Positions 16,435 to 25,750 are shown, counted from the stretch's first letter. The stretch: DNA of 64,000 bases from Thiotrichales bacterium (GCA_016936535.1 JAFGXP010000048.1:1-64000), one strand, 5' to 3'. The notes: a model not told the origin generated them from the letters alone. Program-made: numbers and translations.

Positions 16435-17388
16435 ATGGAAAATGCCGTCAACAACAGTACCGGAAGCCATTTCCTTCTACGCCACGCCTCATTGCGGCAA
16501 ATTCAGATTTTTGAAGCGGTCTCAAGGCATTTAAGTTTTACCAAGGCGGCGCAGGAGCTTTTTTTGACTCAGCCGACGGTTTCTGCTCAGGTAAAGAGTT
16601 TTGCCGAGGCAATTGATATGCCATTGTATGAACAGATTGGCCGCAATATTTATCTGACTGAGGTGGGCGAAAAAGTCGCCAGTAGTTGCCGTGAAATCAT
16701 TGATCGGCTCTCAAATCTAGAAATTATGCTTGACGATTTTAAAGGGCTAAAACGTGGACGCCTTCGGGTTGCGGTGGTAACCACAGCGATGTATTTCACG
16801 CCCAAAGCGCTTGGCGAATTTTGTCAGAAGCATACCGATATTGAACTGAGCCTCAAAATCACCAACCGTGAAAATCTGTTTAAGCGCATCGAACAGAACT
16901 TAGACGATTTATATATTATTGGCCAGGTGCCCAGTAGCTGGCAGGAATTAGAGGTGACGCCTTTTATTCCAAATCCCTTGGTGATTATTGCCAATCGCAA
17001 TCATGAACTGGTTGGCCAAAAGGTCAGCTTGCAACGTTTAGCGCAAGAGCCTTTTATTATGCGCGAGGAAGGTTCCGGAATTCGCTTGGCGGTGGAGGCC
17101 TTATTCGCTGAGCAGAATCTCAAGGTTAATGAGCGTTTAACAATGGAAAACAATGAAGCCATCAAGCATTGCGTGATTGGCGATTTGGGTGTGGCTTGTG
17201 TCTCACGCAATGCGTTGTACAAGGATGAGCGTTTGAATGGTCCGGTAACCGAATTAGATGTTGAAGGTTTTCCGGTGCAAAAGCAGTGGAATATTGTTTA
17301 CCCAAAAGGCAAAGAGCTTTCAGTGATTGCCAAAGAATTTCTCGAATTTTTACAGACGCGCAGCGATGAGCTCGTGCAAATTACGTAA
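16435..17388 (+). CDS. cbbR: LysR-type regulator, CbbR-like
   Basis: This 317-residue LysR protein has an N-terminal winged helix, LRQIQIFEAVSRHLSFTKAAQELFLTQPTVSAQVK, at about 20-55, and a C-terminal effector domain with the ALGEFC segment and REEGSGIRLAVEALF. The sequence resembles CbbR regulators, which activate cbb operons in response to Calvin-cycle metabolites. The ATG at 16435 is chosen because AAGGAG ends 5 bases before it. CbbR is commonly divergent from cbbLS; here it is downstream of csoS1D on the same strand. The palindromes at 4881-4928 are candidate targets. Confidence 0.85.
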   Translation: MENAVNNSTGSHFLLRHASLRQIQIFEAVSRHLSFTKAAQELFLTQPTVSAQVKSFAEAIDMPLYEQIGRNIYLTEVGEKVASSCREIIDRLSNLEIMLDDFKGLKRGRLRVAVVTTAMYFTPKALGEFCQKHTDIELSLKITNRENLFKRIEQNLDDLYIIGQVPSSWQELEVTPFIPNPLVIIANRNHELVGQKVSLQRLAQEPFIMREEGSGIRLAVEALFAEQNLKVNERLTMENNEAIKHCVIGDLGVACVSRNALYKDERLNGPVTELDVEGFPVQKQWNIVYPKGKELSVIAKEFLEFLQTRSDELVQIT

Positions 17389-17446
17389 CTGCTTAAAGCT
17401 GAAGTTTTCGGCGGGCACTTAGATTAAAAATAGGAAGATGACCAGA

Positions 17447-18004
17447 ATGAGCAATCGTTATCCAATTAGCGGCACGGTGGGAATTGAATGGGATTCGCAC
17501 AACAATGTCAGCGTCAGTGGCTTTCAACGTACCCGTCAGGTACAAGACACCAAAGTGACTCAGCGTGATTTACGTGCTGAGCCCATTGATACCCTGATTG
17601 CGAATGAAGCGTGTGCTTGTGCGCCTTCTTCTGAGCGTTTGGCGGAAGAGTTGTTTGCACGCTGGAATGAAGCTTTGCAAACCGGTGATCCTTTGGCGGT
17701 GGCACATTTGTATTGGGAAGACGCGATTCTGTTGCCGACTGTCTCCAATGTTCCACGAGTGAATCACGCTGAAATTGAAGATTACTTCCACCACTTCTTG
17801 CAGTCTCAGCCTTTTGGTACGGTTTTATCACGTAATCTAAAACAAGGCTGTAACAAACTGACGGATGCAGGCGTTTACGAGTTTCAAGTGATTAAGGATG
17901 GCAAATCCATGGTTGTTCCAGCACGTTACACCTTTGTGTATGAGTTCCGTGAAGGCGAATGGAAAATCAGCCACCACCACTCCTCAATGATGCCTGAAAA
18001 ATAA
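17447..18004 (+). CDS. SnoaL/CaMKII-association-domain protein linked to the carboxysome cluster
   Basis: The C-terminal part (from about residue 60) has the cystatin-like SnoaL/DUF4440 fold of the CaMKII association domain family: LFARWNEALQTGDPLAVAHL, then a strand-rich region ending YTFVYEFREGEWKISHHHS. Such domains usually dimerise or form rings, and many have no enzymatic activity. The first 55 residues look disordered and contain YPISGTVG and VSVSGF, which resemble the SGTxVG repeats of CsoS2. The ATG at 17447 is chosen over 17438 because of the spacing to AGGAAG. A terminator follows. The function is unknown; the link to carboxysomes is inferred from position and this motif. Confidence 0.68.
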   Translation: MSNRYPISGTVGIEWDSHNNVSVSGFQRTRQVQDTKVTQRDLRAEPIDTLIANEACACAPSSERLAEELFARWNEALQTGDPLAVAHLYWEDAILLPTVSNVPRVNHAEIEDYFHHFLQSQPFGTVLSRNLKQGCNKLTDAGVYEFQVIKDGKSMVVPARYTFVYEFREGEWKISHHHSSMMPEK

Positions 18005-18026
18005 GCAGATTTTAGCGCCTCTAAAC

Positions 18027-18056
18027 AACCCGTCTCGATGACGGGTTTTTTGTTTT
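18027..18056 (+). terminator. Terminator after the CO2-fixation cluster
   Basis: AACCCGTC (18027-18034) and GACGGGTT (18040-18047) close a TCGAT loop, followed by TTTTGTTTT. It separates the + strand cluster from the convergent bioD gene. Confidence 0.9.
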
Positions 18057-18085
18057 AGTGGATGAAAATCGGGTTGTCCCCAGTT

Positions 18086-18799
18086 TTATCCACAGGAAAG
18101 GCGATGCGATAGCTGTTCAGCCAATTCAGTGAGAAATTGTGGCTCTGGCTGTGCCGAATAGGGTTGATAGTAGAGTGGGCAGGGTAACCAACTTTCTAAT
18201 CCTTCGGTAAAACCGCTGGCTGCAATCATCGGCTGATTGACCACAGCAGCATAGAGTTCCAGGCCGGCTGCACGAATGGCTTGAGCACTGAGTAAAGCTT
18301 GGTTAATGGCGCCCAAGCGATCGGCAATAACCAAAATAACTGGCAAGCCCAGCCTTTGCGCCAAATCTTGATTGAAGCCGTCACTGGCCAAAGGAGACAG
18401 CCATCCTCCTGCCCCTTCAACCAGCAGCAGTTGTTGGGTTTTTTCGGGTTGGCAGGCTTCAGCTAATTGACGGATGAGCACTCGATGTCCGGCTTGAGCG
18501 ATGGCGAGATGCGGTGAAATGGCCGGCGCATATTGCCAAGGGCAAATTTTCTGCAGTGTTTCCGAGCTGTTGGCGGCCTGTTTCAATAGCAGTGCATCTT
18601 GGGCGAGCAGTTGACCATCGGCTTGTTGCAGGCAACCGGATGCAACCGGTTTACGCACACACAATTCAAAGCCCAGTTGAACCAGTGTGTGCGCCAGATT
18701 CGCCGCGATGCGGGTTTTGCCAACATCAGTGTCGGTGCCGGTAATAAAAAAACCACCGATCGAGGTGGTTTTAGGGCGGCTGGGTCGGCTCAATCCCAT
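18086..18799 (-). CDS. bioD: Dethiobiotin synthase
   Basis: This ATP-dependent enzyme closes the ureido ring of dethiobiotin from DAPA and CO2, the step before BioB. The 237 residues include the P-loop-like FFITGTDTDVGKTRIAANLAH near the start, KPVASG, and the EGAGGWLSPL segment. It is on the minus strand, and its ATG shares one base with the purC stop (TAATG), so the two are coupled although they belong to different pathways. No other bio gene is in the window. Confidence 0.93.
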   Translation of the reverse strand: MGLSRPSRPKTTSIGGFFITGTDTDVGKTRIAANLAHTLVQLGFELCVRKPVASGCLQQADGQLLAQDALLLKQAANSSETLQKICPWQYAPAISPHLAIAQAGHRVLIRQLAEACQPEKTQQLLLVEGAGGWLSPLASDGFNQDLAQRLGLPVILVIADRLGAINQALLSAQAIRAAGLELYAAVVNQPMIAASGFTEGLESWLPCPLYYQPYSAQPEPQFLTELAEQLSHRLSCG

Positions 18800-19689
18800 T
18801 AGAGATTTTCCGTTAAGCGCGCTTGGGCTTCTTGGTATTTTTCGAGCGTGTTTTTTACGACATCCTCCGGCAGAACGGGAGCTGTAGTTGGATTGCGATC
18901 CCAGTCTAACGAATCGAGATAGTCGCGAATGTACTGCTTGTCAAAGCTGGGTGGGTTGGCACCGGTTTGGTAGCTGGCAGCAGGCCAAAAACGTGAGCTG
19001 TCTGGGGTGAGCGCTTCGTCAATCAAATGAATTACACCGTTTTCGTCTTCGCCAAATTCAAATTTGGTATCGGCAATAATGATGCCCCGTCCCAGCGCGA
19101 ATTCGGCAGCAAATTGGTACAGTTGCAGGGCAATGGCACGCACTTTTTCTGCTTTTTCTTCACCCATAATGGCAACTAATTCGGCAAAACTGATGTTTTC
19201 ATCGTGCTCGCCTTGGGCGGCTTTGGTAGAGGGGGTAAATAAAGGCTCAGGTAGCTGTTGCGCTTGCTCCAAACCGGCCGGTAAGGGAATGCCGCATACG
19301 CTTTGGCTTTTTTGATACTCTTTCCAACCGGAGCCAACCAAATAGCCGCGTACAATCGCTTCAACCGGCAGGGGTTTCAGTTTTTTGACAATCATCCCCC
19401 GGCCTTCAATTTGGATCAATTCGTCTGCGGTTAAGTAGCGACTGAGGTTTTGTTCATCGACTAATTGGTTCGGAACGATACTTTCCGTTTTCTTCATCCA
19501 AAACTGTGCGGTTTCCGTCAAAATTCGGCCTTTGCCGGGAATCGGTGTGGGCAGAATGGCGTCGTAAGCCGAGATGCGATCGGTGGTAACAATCAGCATG
19601 TGCTTGGCGTCAATGTCATAAATGTCGCGGACCTTGCCTTTATTAATTAATGGCAGGCTGGTTAAGTTTGACTCATAGAGTGCTTGCAT
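18799..19689 (-). CDS. purC: Phosphoribosylaminoimidazole-succinocarboxamide synthase
   Basis: SAICAR synthase of purine biosynthesis, 296 residues. The open frame extends upstream to 19818, but the ATG at 19689 gives the usual start MQALYESNLTSLPLINKGKVRDIY and has AGGAAG before it. Seen are DRISAYDAILPTPIPGKG, the VEAIVRGYLVGSGWKEY segment and DTKFEFG. It is translated just before bioD with a one-base overlap. Confidence 0.95.
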   Translation of the reverse strand: MQALYESNLTSLPLINKGKVRDIYDIDAKHMLIVTTDRISAYDAILPTPIPGKGRILTETAQFWMKKTESIVPNQLVDEQNLSRYLTADELIQIEGRGMIVKKLKPLPVEAIVRGYLVGSGWKEYQKSQSVCGIPLPAGLEQAQQLPEPLFTPSTKAAQGEHDENISFAELVAIMGEEKAEKVRAIALQLYQFAAEFALGRGIIIADTKFEFGEDENGVIHLIDEALTPDSSRFWPAASYQTGANPPSFDKQYIRDYLDSLDWDRNPTTAPVLPEDVVKNTLEKYQEAQARLTENL

Positions 19690-19714
19690 AGTGCTTCCTA
19701 AGAAAACAAAAAAT

Positions 19715-20191
19715 TCAGGATTCGTCCCTGCGGCGGTCAGAATAAGGGAACTGGATGTGGCCGTAGCGCAGCACCAAGACCGCAAGCGACAGGAGGGTAA
19801 TTGTGCCGGCAATAGCAATCATTTGCCATTCACTCAAGGCTTTCATGTCCAGAATCAGTAAGCGCGCCAAGGCGACAATCGCAATATAAATTGGAAAGCG
19901 AATCGGCAGCTTGCCCGATTTTAGATAAATTCCAACCATTGCCAGTACTTCAAGATAAAGAAACAACAACAGCAAATCGCCCAAGGTCACCGTACGTGCA
20001 TTAAGCATGTGCAGTACTTCGCTGCCGGCAGCGAAAATGGTGGCAAGGGTAATCACGACTAAACCAATGTACTCGGCCAGATGGATGATTGACGCGAGGG
20101 CTCGATCCGCTAGGGGGCGGGGATTGGTGGGTTCAGTCTTCGAGATGCGGCTAGGTTCGGTCTCGGTGGGCGGTAGCGGGGTCGCAGACAT
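19715..20191 (-). CDS. PsiE-like small membrane protein
   Basis: This 158-residue protein has a hydrophilic, Pro/Thr-rich start and four membrane segments (about 40-60, 72-92, 104-122 and 128-148). The pattern HLAEYIGLVVITLATIFAAG and FLYLEVLAMVGIYLKSGKLP resembles the phosphate-starvation-inducible PsiE family; the biochemical function is not known. The start at 20191 (MSATPLPP) is favoured over an upstream ATG at 20242, because that one extends into the rpe promoter. The gene ends 25 bases before the purC start and may be its operon partner. Confidence 0.72.
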   Translation of the reverse strand: MSATPLPPTETEPSRISKTEPTNPRPLADRALASIIHLAEYIGLVVITLATIFAAGSEVLHMLNARTVTLGDLLLLFLYLEVLAMVGIYLKSGKLPIRFPIYIAIVALARLLILDMKALSEWQMIAIAGTITLLSLAVLVLRYGHIQFPYSDRRRDES

Positions 20192-20235
20192 TTGGGCTCT
20201 CTTTGAAGGGCAAATTCTTGGCTGGCAAAGATTTT

Positions 20236-20263
20236 TTGCCATTTTAATGGATACTGTTAAAAT
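20236..20263 (+). promoter_or_regulatory. Candidate promoter for rpe
   Basis: TTGCCA (20236-20241) and TAAAAT (20258-20263) are 16 bases apart, about 45 bases before the rpe ATG. This would drive rpe-gph and possibly the downstream trp genes. Confidence 0.5.
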
Positions 20264-20308
20264 GCACGAAATTATTTTTTTGAAACTTTTTAGATAGGTA
20301 GCTCAATA

Positions 20309-21013
20309 ATGGCAAAGCTCGAAAACTGGATTGCTCCTTCGATTCTTTCTGCAGATTTTGCAACGCTTGGTAAGGATGTTAAAGACGTGATTGCGGCAGG
20401 TGCGGATGTGGTGCATTTTGACGTAATGGATAATCACTATGTGCCAAACTTGACCATCGGCCCTTTAGTGTGCGAGTCGTTGAAAAAATTTATGGATCGC
20501 GAAGGCGTAAAAGCCCCAATCGATGTGCATTTAATGGTAAAGCCGGTGGATCGTATTATTCCTGACTTTATCAATGCTGGCGCCGATTATGTGACTTTCC
20601 ACCCAGAAGCGTCTGAGCACATAGACCGCTCTCTACAGCTGATAAAAGGGATGGGCGCAAAAGCCGGCTTGGTCTTTAATCCGCACACCCCTTTGCATTA
20701 TCTTGAGCATGTGATGGATAAAATTGACATGATCCTGATTATGTCAGTTAACCCAGGTTTTGGCGGTCAGTCATTTATTCCTCAGGCTTTGGAAAAGTTG
20801 AAAGCTGCGCGTAAGTTAATTGATGCTTCGGGTCGCGAAATTCGTTTGGAAATTGATGGTGGGGTTAAAGTCGAAAACATTCGTGAAGTGGCTGCTGCTG
20901 GGTGTGATACCTTTGTTTCCGGTTCCGGTATTTTCGGTAAAGCCAATGCGAACGATGCCCATCGTTATAACACCATCATTCAACAGATGCGTGACGAACT
21001 GGCCAAGGCCTAA
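20309..21013 (+). CDS. rpe: Ribulose-phosphate 3-epimerase
   Basis: This enzyme interconverts xylulose-5-phosphate and ribulose-5-phosphate for RuBP regeneration and the pentose phosphate pathway. The 234-residue TIM barrel shows [14 protein letters not shown], the metal and active-site run [32 protein letters not shown] and EIDGGVK with VSGSGIF at the phosphate site. It is followed after 140 bases by gph, so two RuBisCO-related activities sit together before the trp genes. Confidence 0.97.
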   Translation: MAKLENWIAPSILSADFATLGKDVKDVIAAGADVVHFDVMDNHYVPNLTIGPLVCESLKKFMDREGVKAPIDVHLMVKPVDRIIPDFINAGADYVTFHPEASEHIDRSLQLIKGMGAKAGLVFNPHTPLHYLEHVMDKIDMILIMSVNPGFGGQSFIPQALEKLKAARKLIDASGREIRLEIDGGVKVENIREVAAAGCDTFVSGSGIFGKANANDAHRYNTIIQQMRDELAKA

Positions 21014-21153
21014 AAGTCTTAACGCGGGCCAAAGGTCCTGCGTCCTAAGATGAGCAACGGTTTGTAAAACGCTGGTGTGCCCTAAGCTCACCAGCGTTTT
21101 GGTATTTAAAGGCTGGGGGCTTTTGCACCGGCAGCAAGTGGAAAACAACAGCA

Positions 21154-21834
21154 ATGACAAACAAAATAAAACCCAGTTTTGTGTTGATTGACTTAGACGG
21201 CACGCTGATCGATTCGGTTCCGGATTTGGCCTATTGTGTCGATGAAATGATGCGTCAACTCGAGATGCCAGCACGGGGTCAAACGGCAGTAAGGGATTGG
21301 GTCGGAAATGGGGTACAGCGTCTTACTGAGCGAGCTTTGATTAACTCAGTAGAAGGCATGCCGGATCCAGAGTTGATGGCAAAGGCCTATCCAATTTTTT
21401 TAGAGCTGTATCAGCACAATAACTCCCAGCGCAGTGTGGTCTACGATGGCGTGGTTGCGGGAATTGAGTGGATGATCGCCCAAGGCTATCGTGTCGCTTG
21501 TGTGACCAATAAAGCTGAAGCTTTCACCTTGCCTTTATTAAAGGCCAAAGGGTTGCACGATTACTTTGAAGTGATTGTCAGTGGTGACACCTGTGCCAAG
21601 AAAAAACCCGATCCCATGCCGCTTTTGCATGCGGCCGAATTATTGGGTGTTTCGCCAGAAAATGCGTTGATGATTGGCGATTCACAATCCGATGTTAAGG
21701 CGGCGCGTGCTGCAGGCTTTCATATTTTCTGTATGACCTATGGGTATAACCATGGTGAAGATATCCGCAACTATCATCCGGATGTAGTGCTGGATTCGTT
21801 CGCGGAATTGCCAAATTATCTTGAGGCGAAATAA
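21154..21834 (+). CDS. gph: Phosphoglycolate phosphatase
   Basis: This HAD-family phosphatase removes 2-phosphoglycolate, the oxygenation product of RuBisCO. The 226 residues contain the nucleophile motif VLIDLDGTLIDSVPDLA, the CVTNK segment (motif II region), KKKPDPMPL with the conserved Lys, and the acidic GDSQSDVKAARAAG. The gene lies between rpe and the trp operon, an order also seen in Pseudomonas. Confidence 0.94.
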   Translation: MTNKIKPSFVLIDLDGTLIDSVPDLAYCVDEMMRQLEMPARGQTAVRDWVGNGVQRLTERALINSVEGMPDPELMAKAYPIFLELYQHNNSQRSVVYDGVVAGIEWMIAQGYRVACVTNKAEAFTLPLLKAKGLHDYFEVIVSGDTCAKKKPDPMPLLHAAELLGVSPENALMIGDSQSDVKAARAAGFHIFCMTYGYNHGEDIRNYHPDVVLDSFAELPNYLEAK

Positions 21835-21864
21835 CCTCCGATAGGCTTAAAAAGGACTCAAATT

Positions 21865-21987
21865 ATGCCGAATGGACTGCTTTTTTTGTGGCGACTTCTA
21901 CAACTGTTGACCAAACCTCTATGGTGTTCTGTGCAAGGGATTTGGCGATGGTGGCAATTCCAACTTTGGCAATGGCGCCAACGTTAA
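21865..21987 (+). CDS. trpL: Trp-rich leader ORF upstream of trpE
   Basis: An ATG with an AAGGAC site starts a 40-codon ORF with seven tryptophans (residues 9, 20, 27, 29, 30, 35 and 37; five of them in the last 14 residues, including GIWRWWQ and LWQW). It lies between gph and trpE, ending 45 bases before the trpE start, where a tryptophan attenuator would be expected. TTGGC at 21942-21946 and again at 21966-21970 can each pair with GCCAA at 21977-21981, giving competing stems over the Trp codons. I do not see a GC hairpin with a clean T-run, so the attenuation mechanism is unresolved. A small membrane peptide is the alternative. Confidence 0.62.
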   Translation: MPNGLLFLWRLLQLLTKPLWCSVQGIWRWWQFQLWQWRQR

Positions 21988-22032
21988 GACAAGCACTCGC
22001 ACACATAAAAGTTTTTCTAAGGCACTCGAGTT

Positions 22033-23523
22033 ATGACAAAGACACAATTTAGTAAATATCAGCAGCAAGGTTTTAACCGCGCACCCGTAATGCGCACCGT
22101 GCTGGCGGATTACGACACCCCTCTCAGCGTTTATCACAAGTTGGCACAAGGCGCTTATTCTTATCTGTTTGAATCGGTGCAAGGCGGCGAAAAATGGGGC
22201 CGTTATTCGATTATCGGATTGCCATGCGAACGCCGCATCGAAGTGCGTGGGCAGCAGATTTTTGAATACCTGCATGACGAGCGAATTCAACAACAAACCT
22301 CAAAAGATCCGTTGGCATGGATTGAGGCTTACCAAAGCCAGTTCAAAGTTTTGGATAAGCCGGGTATGCCAGCCTTTAGCGGTGGTCTGGTCGGTTATTT
22401 CGGTTACGACACTGTTCGGTATGTTGAACCGCGTTTGGCGCTTACCGTGCCGGTACGAGACGATATCGGCGCGCCGGATATTCAGTTATTGGTGTCTGAA
22501 GAACTGGTGGTATTCGACAATCTAAGCGGCCAAGTGCATTTTATTGTGCATGCCGATTTAACGGCCGAAAATGGTTTGGATAAGGCGCAAGCACGATTGG
22601 ATGAACTGGTCAGCAAGCTCAATCAGTCTTTACCAATGCCAAATGACACTCCTAGTCATCTGCAAATAGCGGAAGAAGATTTTGTCTCAAGTTATGGTGA
22701 AGAAGCCTTCAAAGCCTCGGTAAAAAAGATCCAGGAATATGTGCTGGCGGGCGATGCCATGCAAGTCGTGATTTCGCAGCAGATGTCGGTGGATTTTAAA
22801 GAGAATCCGATGGATTTATACCGCGCACTGCGTCACCTAAACCCATCGCCCTATATGTTTTATTTGGATTTGGCGGATACCCATATCGTGGGTTCATCGC
22901 CGGAGATTTTGGTGCGCCTCGAAGATAAAACCGTTACCGTGCGCCCCATCGCCGGAACGCGCCGCCGTGGCGAAACCGAAGAGCAAGATATTGCCCTTGA
23001 ACAAGACCTATTGAGCGACCCAAAAGAGTTGGCTGAGCATTTAATGCTCATTGATTTGGGACGTAATGATGTCGGGCGTATTGCACAGGTTGGTAAGGTT
23101 GAGTTGACTGAGAAAATGGTGGTTGAACGGTACTCACACGTGATGCACATTGTCTCCAACGTCAATGGCACAATTAAAGAGGGTATGACCGCCATGGATG
23201 TCTTACGTGCCACCTTCCCTGCCGGAACCTTATCGGGTGCGCCGAAAATCCGTGCGATGGAAATCATTGACGAATTGGAGCCGGTGAAACGCGGCATCTA
23301 CGGTGGCGCAGTCGGTTATCTTGGTTGGAACGGCAATATGGACACCGCCATCGCGATTCGTACTGCTGTGATTCAAGACAACAAGTTGTTTGTTCAAGCC
23401 GGTGCCGGAGTGGTTGCCGATTCCGTTCCTCAGTCAGAATGGGACGAAACGATGAACAAAGCGCGCGCTATTTTTCGTGCAGCTCAGTTTGTTACCCAAG
23501 GCCTAAAAGTCAACGCCAAGTAA
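22033..23523 (+). CDS. trpE: Anthranilate synthase component I
   Basis: This enzyme converts chorismate to anthranilate with ammonia from TrpG. The 496-residue protein has the [22 protein letters not shown]-terminal region with the feedback-site ES pair, and the chorismate-binding half with [42 protein letters not shown] and [20 protein letters not shown]. It is followed after 19 bases by trpG and lies just downstream of a Trp-rich leader ORF. Confidence 0.96.
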   Translation: MTKTQFSKYQQQGFNRAPVMRTVLADYDTPLSVYHKLAQGAYSYLFESVQGGEKWGRYSIIGLPCERRIEVRGQQIFEYLHDERIQQQTSKDPLAWIEAYQSQFKVLDKPGMPAFSGGLVGYFGYDTVRYVEPRLALTVPVRDDIGAPDIQLLVSEELVVFDNLSGQVHFIVHADLTAENGLDKAQARLDELVSKLNQSLPMPNDTPSHLQIAEEDFVSSYGEEAFKASVKKIQEYVLAGDAMQVVISQQMSVDFKENPMDLYRALRHLNPSPYMFYLDLADTHIVGSSPEILVRLEDKTVTVRPIAGTRRRGETEEQDIALEQDLLSDPKELAEHLMLIDLGRNDVGRIAQVGKVELTEKMVVERYSHVMHIVSNVNGTIKEGMTAMDVLRATFPAGTLSGAPKIRAMEIIDELEPVKRGIYGGAVGYLGWNGNMDTAIAIRTAVIQDNKLFVQAGAGVVADSVPQSEWDETMNKARAIFRAAQFVTQGLKVNAK

Positions 23524-23542
23524 TGCCGGAGAGATAAACCTT

Positions 23543-24130
23543 ATGTTATTAATGATTGATAATTACGATTCGTTTACTTACAACTTGGTGCAGTATTTCG
23601 GCGAGTTGGGGCAAGAGGTGCAGGTCTATCGCAATGATCAAATTGATTTGGATACCATCAAATTGCTGAATCCGGATTACCTTGTGATTTCACCTGGTCC
23701 ATGCACGCCGACCGAAGCTGGTGTTTCGGTTGAAGCAATTCGTCATTTTGCGGGCAAAATTCCGATTATGGGAGTTTGTCTTGGGCACCAAGCGATCGGT
23801 CAGGCATTTGGCGGTAAAATTGTGCGGGCCAAGCAGGTTATGCACGGTAAAACCTCGCCGGTTTATCACCATAATCAAGGCATGTTTGCCGGCTTGCCTA
23901 ATCCCGTCGAAGTGACGCGCTATCACTCTTTAGTGATTGAGCAGAGCAGTTTGCCGGATTGTTTAGAGGTCACTTCTTGGACGCAAGATGCTGCCGGTGG
24001 TTTGGATGAAATCATGGGGGTGCGTCATAAAGCATTTGCGATTGAAGGTGTGCAGTTCCATCCCGAATCGATTTTGACCGAACAAGGGCATAAGATGCTG
24101 CAAAACTTCTTGCAACAGCACGCGCACTGA
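23543..24130 (+). CDS. trpG: Anthranilate synthase component II, glutamine amidotransferase
   Basis: This 195-residue class I glutamine amidotransferase supplies ammonia to TrpE. It shows [26 protein letters not shown], the catalytic Cys in [12 protein letters not shown], and the His-Glu pair in FHPESILTE. The protein may also serve folate synthesis (PabA), as in many bacteria. A GGAGAG site precedes the ATG, and trpD follows 10 bases after the stop. Confidence 0.96.
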   Translation: MLLMIDNYDSFTYNLVQYFGELGQEVQVYRNDQIDLDTIKLLNPDYLVISPGPCTPTEAGVSVEAIRHFAGKIPIMGVCLGHQAIGQAFGGKIVRAKQVMHGKTSPVYHHNQGMFAGLPNPVEVTRYHSLVIEQSSLPDCLEVTSWTQDAAGGLDEIMGVRHKAFAIEGVQFHPESILTEQGHKMLQNFLQQHAH

Positions 24131-24140
24131 AGGAGAAAGC

Positions 24141-25166
24141 ATGCAGTTGAAATTTGCATTAGAAAAGCTACTTAACCATCAAGATCTCAGCCGTGAAGAG
24201 ATGAAATGGGTGATGCAGCAGTTGATGACGGGTGCAGCAACCGATGCACAAATCGGTGCGATTCTGGCCGCTTTGCGGATGAAGAGCGAGAGTGTGGACG
24301 AGATGACAGCCGCCGTTGAGGTGATGCGCGATTTGGCCACAGCGGTCGCCATTGGCGATAAAACCCATTTGGTCGATACTTGCGGTACTGGCGGCGATGG
24401 TGCCAATACCTTCAATATTTCAACCGCTTCGGCGTTTGTGGTTGCGGCCGCCGGTGCGACGGTTGCTAAGCATGGCAATCGCTCGTTTTCCAGTAAGTCT
24501 GGCAGTGCCGATGTTTTGGAAGCCGCTGGCGTGAATTTGAATTTGAATGCACAACAAGTTGGGGAGTGCATTGAACAACTGCAGATTGGTTTTCTGTTTG
24601 CGCCCGCACACCACAGTGCCATGAAGCACGTAATTGCAGCACGTAAGGAGATGGGGGTGCGTACCTTGTTTAATATGCTTGGTCCGTTGACGAATCCTGC
24701 GGGTGCACCGGCACAGGTGATAGGGGTTTTTAATAAGGCTCTGGCTCCAGTGTTTGCCGAGGTTTTGAAAAATCTTGGCTCCAAACACGTGATGGTGGTG
24801 GCGGCTGAAGACGGTTTAGATGAAATTTCGGTTGCGAGTAAAACCCATGTGAGCGAGCTGAGAGACGGTCAAATTTATCATTGGTCGATTGATCCAAACG
24901 ATTATGGTATGGAGTACGCAGATTTACGTGATTTATCGGTCGATTCTGCGCAGCAAAGTCTTACCATTATTCAGCATGTTTTTGCAAATCAAGCAGGGGC
25001 CGCCCGTGATATTGTCTGCTTAAATGCGGGCGCTTCGATTTATGTCGCAGGCATTGCCGAGAGCTATGCAGCAGGCGTTGAGTTGGCTCGTAAAGTGATT
25101 GCTGATGGCTTGGCCAGTGCTAAATTAAACGCATTTATTGCTAAAACACAGTCTTTTGCCAACTAA
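24141..25166 (+). CDS. trpD: Anthranilate phosphoribosyltransferase
   Basis: This enzyme transfers phosphoribose from PRPP to anthranilate. The 341 residues include the PRPP-binding segment DTCGTGGDGANTFNIST, KHGNRSFSSKSGSADVLEA, and RTLFNMLGPLTNPAGAP. AAGGAG precedes the start. The next pathway gene, trpC, is displaced 1.3 kb downstream by a broken DUF454 gene and a toxin-antitoxin pair, an interruption discussed in the findings. Confidence 0.96.
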   Translation: MQLKFALEKLLNHQDLSREEMKWVMQQLMTGAATDAQIGAILAALRMKSESVDEMTAAVEVMRDLATAVAIGDKTHLVDTCGTGGDGANTFNISTASAFVVAAAGATVAKHGNRSFSSKSGSADVLEAAGVNLNLNAQQVGECIEQLQIGFLFAPAHHSAMKHVIAARKEMGVRTLFNMLGPLTNPAGAPAQVIGVFNKALAPVFAEVLKNLGSKHVMVVAAEDGLDEISVASKTHVSELRDGQIYHWSIDPNDYGMEYADLRDLSVDSAQQSLTIIQHVFANQAGAARDIVCLNAGASIYVAGIAESYAAGVELARKVIADGLASAKLNAFIAKTQSFAN

Positions 25167-25215
25167 CTTGTTACGCGTTCATATTGGAACGCAAGTGTGA
25201 CATGAGTGCTTAAAG

Positions 25216-25589
25216 ATGAAAAAACCGCACTGTTTTATTGCTGGTAGTTTCGCATTTAGCCTCGGCTTTATCGGCATTTTTTTGCCACTGCTGCCGACCA
25301 CCCTTTTATGATTTTGGCCGCGGGCTGTTTTGCCAAAAGCTCGCCGCGTTTCCATCAAGCTTTACTCAATAACCGTTTTATCGGTGCCGACCTACGTCGT
25401 TGGGAAAGCGAACGTACTATGTTGCGCGTCACTAAAATCCGCGCTACTTGGGTCATCGTCGTGATGTTCTCACTCTCCATCGCCATTCTCTACGACAGCC
25501 ACTGGCTTCAGCTTATGCTTATCGGCGTTGCCGCTATTTTGCTGTTCTTTCTCTGGCGCGTGCCGGAGCAAAAGCCCAAGCTTAATTGA
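25216..25589 (+). pseudogene. DUF454 (YbaN-like) inner-membrane protein gene, frameshifted
   Basis: An ATG at 25216 starts a reading frame giving FIAGSFAFSLGFIGIFLPLL and PTT, then stops at 25309 (TGA). The continuation expected for YbaN/DUF454 proteins, PFMILAAGCFAKSSPRFHQ, is present in the -1 frame from 25308 to 25589. Adding one C to the CCC run at 25301-25303 would join the halves into a protein of about 124 residues with three membrane segments. The sequence as given is therefore broken, by a true mutation or a base-call error in a short homopolymer. The stop and the internal ATG overlap (ATGA), so reinitiation making two fragments is also possible. Confidence 0.75.
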
Positions 25590-25750
25590 TTCAGTATTTG
25601 ATTCAAAATCTGCTTTAAAAATTTTTAAGTTGTTGTTTTTAGATAGATATTCGATTTATTAAATGATTCGTTAATTGATTCATTTCTGTCCGTCTTTGTG
25701 TAATACGTTATGTGATACAATTTGTTTGTAGTCAATTTTAGGAGGTTGTT

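Noticed and set aside
19690-19818. N-terminal extension of purC
   Set aside because: The extra 43 residues overlap the PsiE-like gene and have no similarity to PurC; the ATG at 19689 has a proper ribosome-binding site and the family start.
25216-25311. Programmed frameshift joining the two halves of the DUF454 gene
   Set aside because: The site ACC ACC CTT TTA TGA does not form a canonical -1 slippery heptamer in the zero frame, so mutation or sequencing error is more likely.
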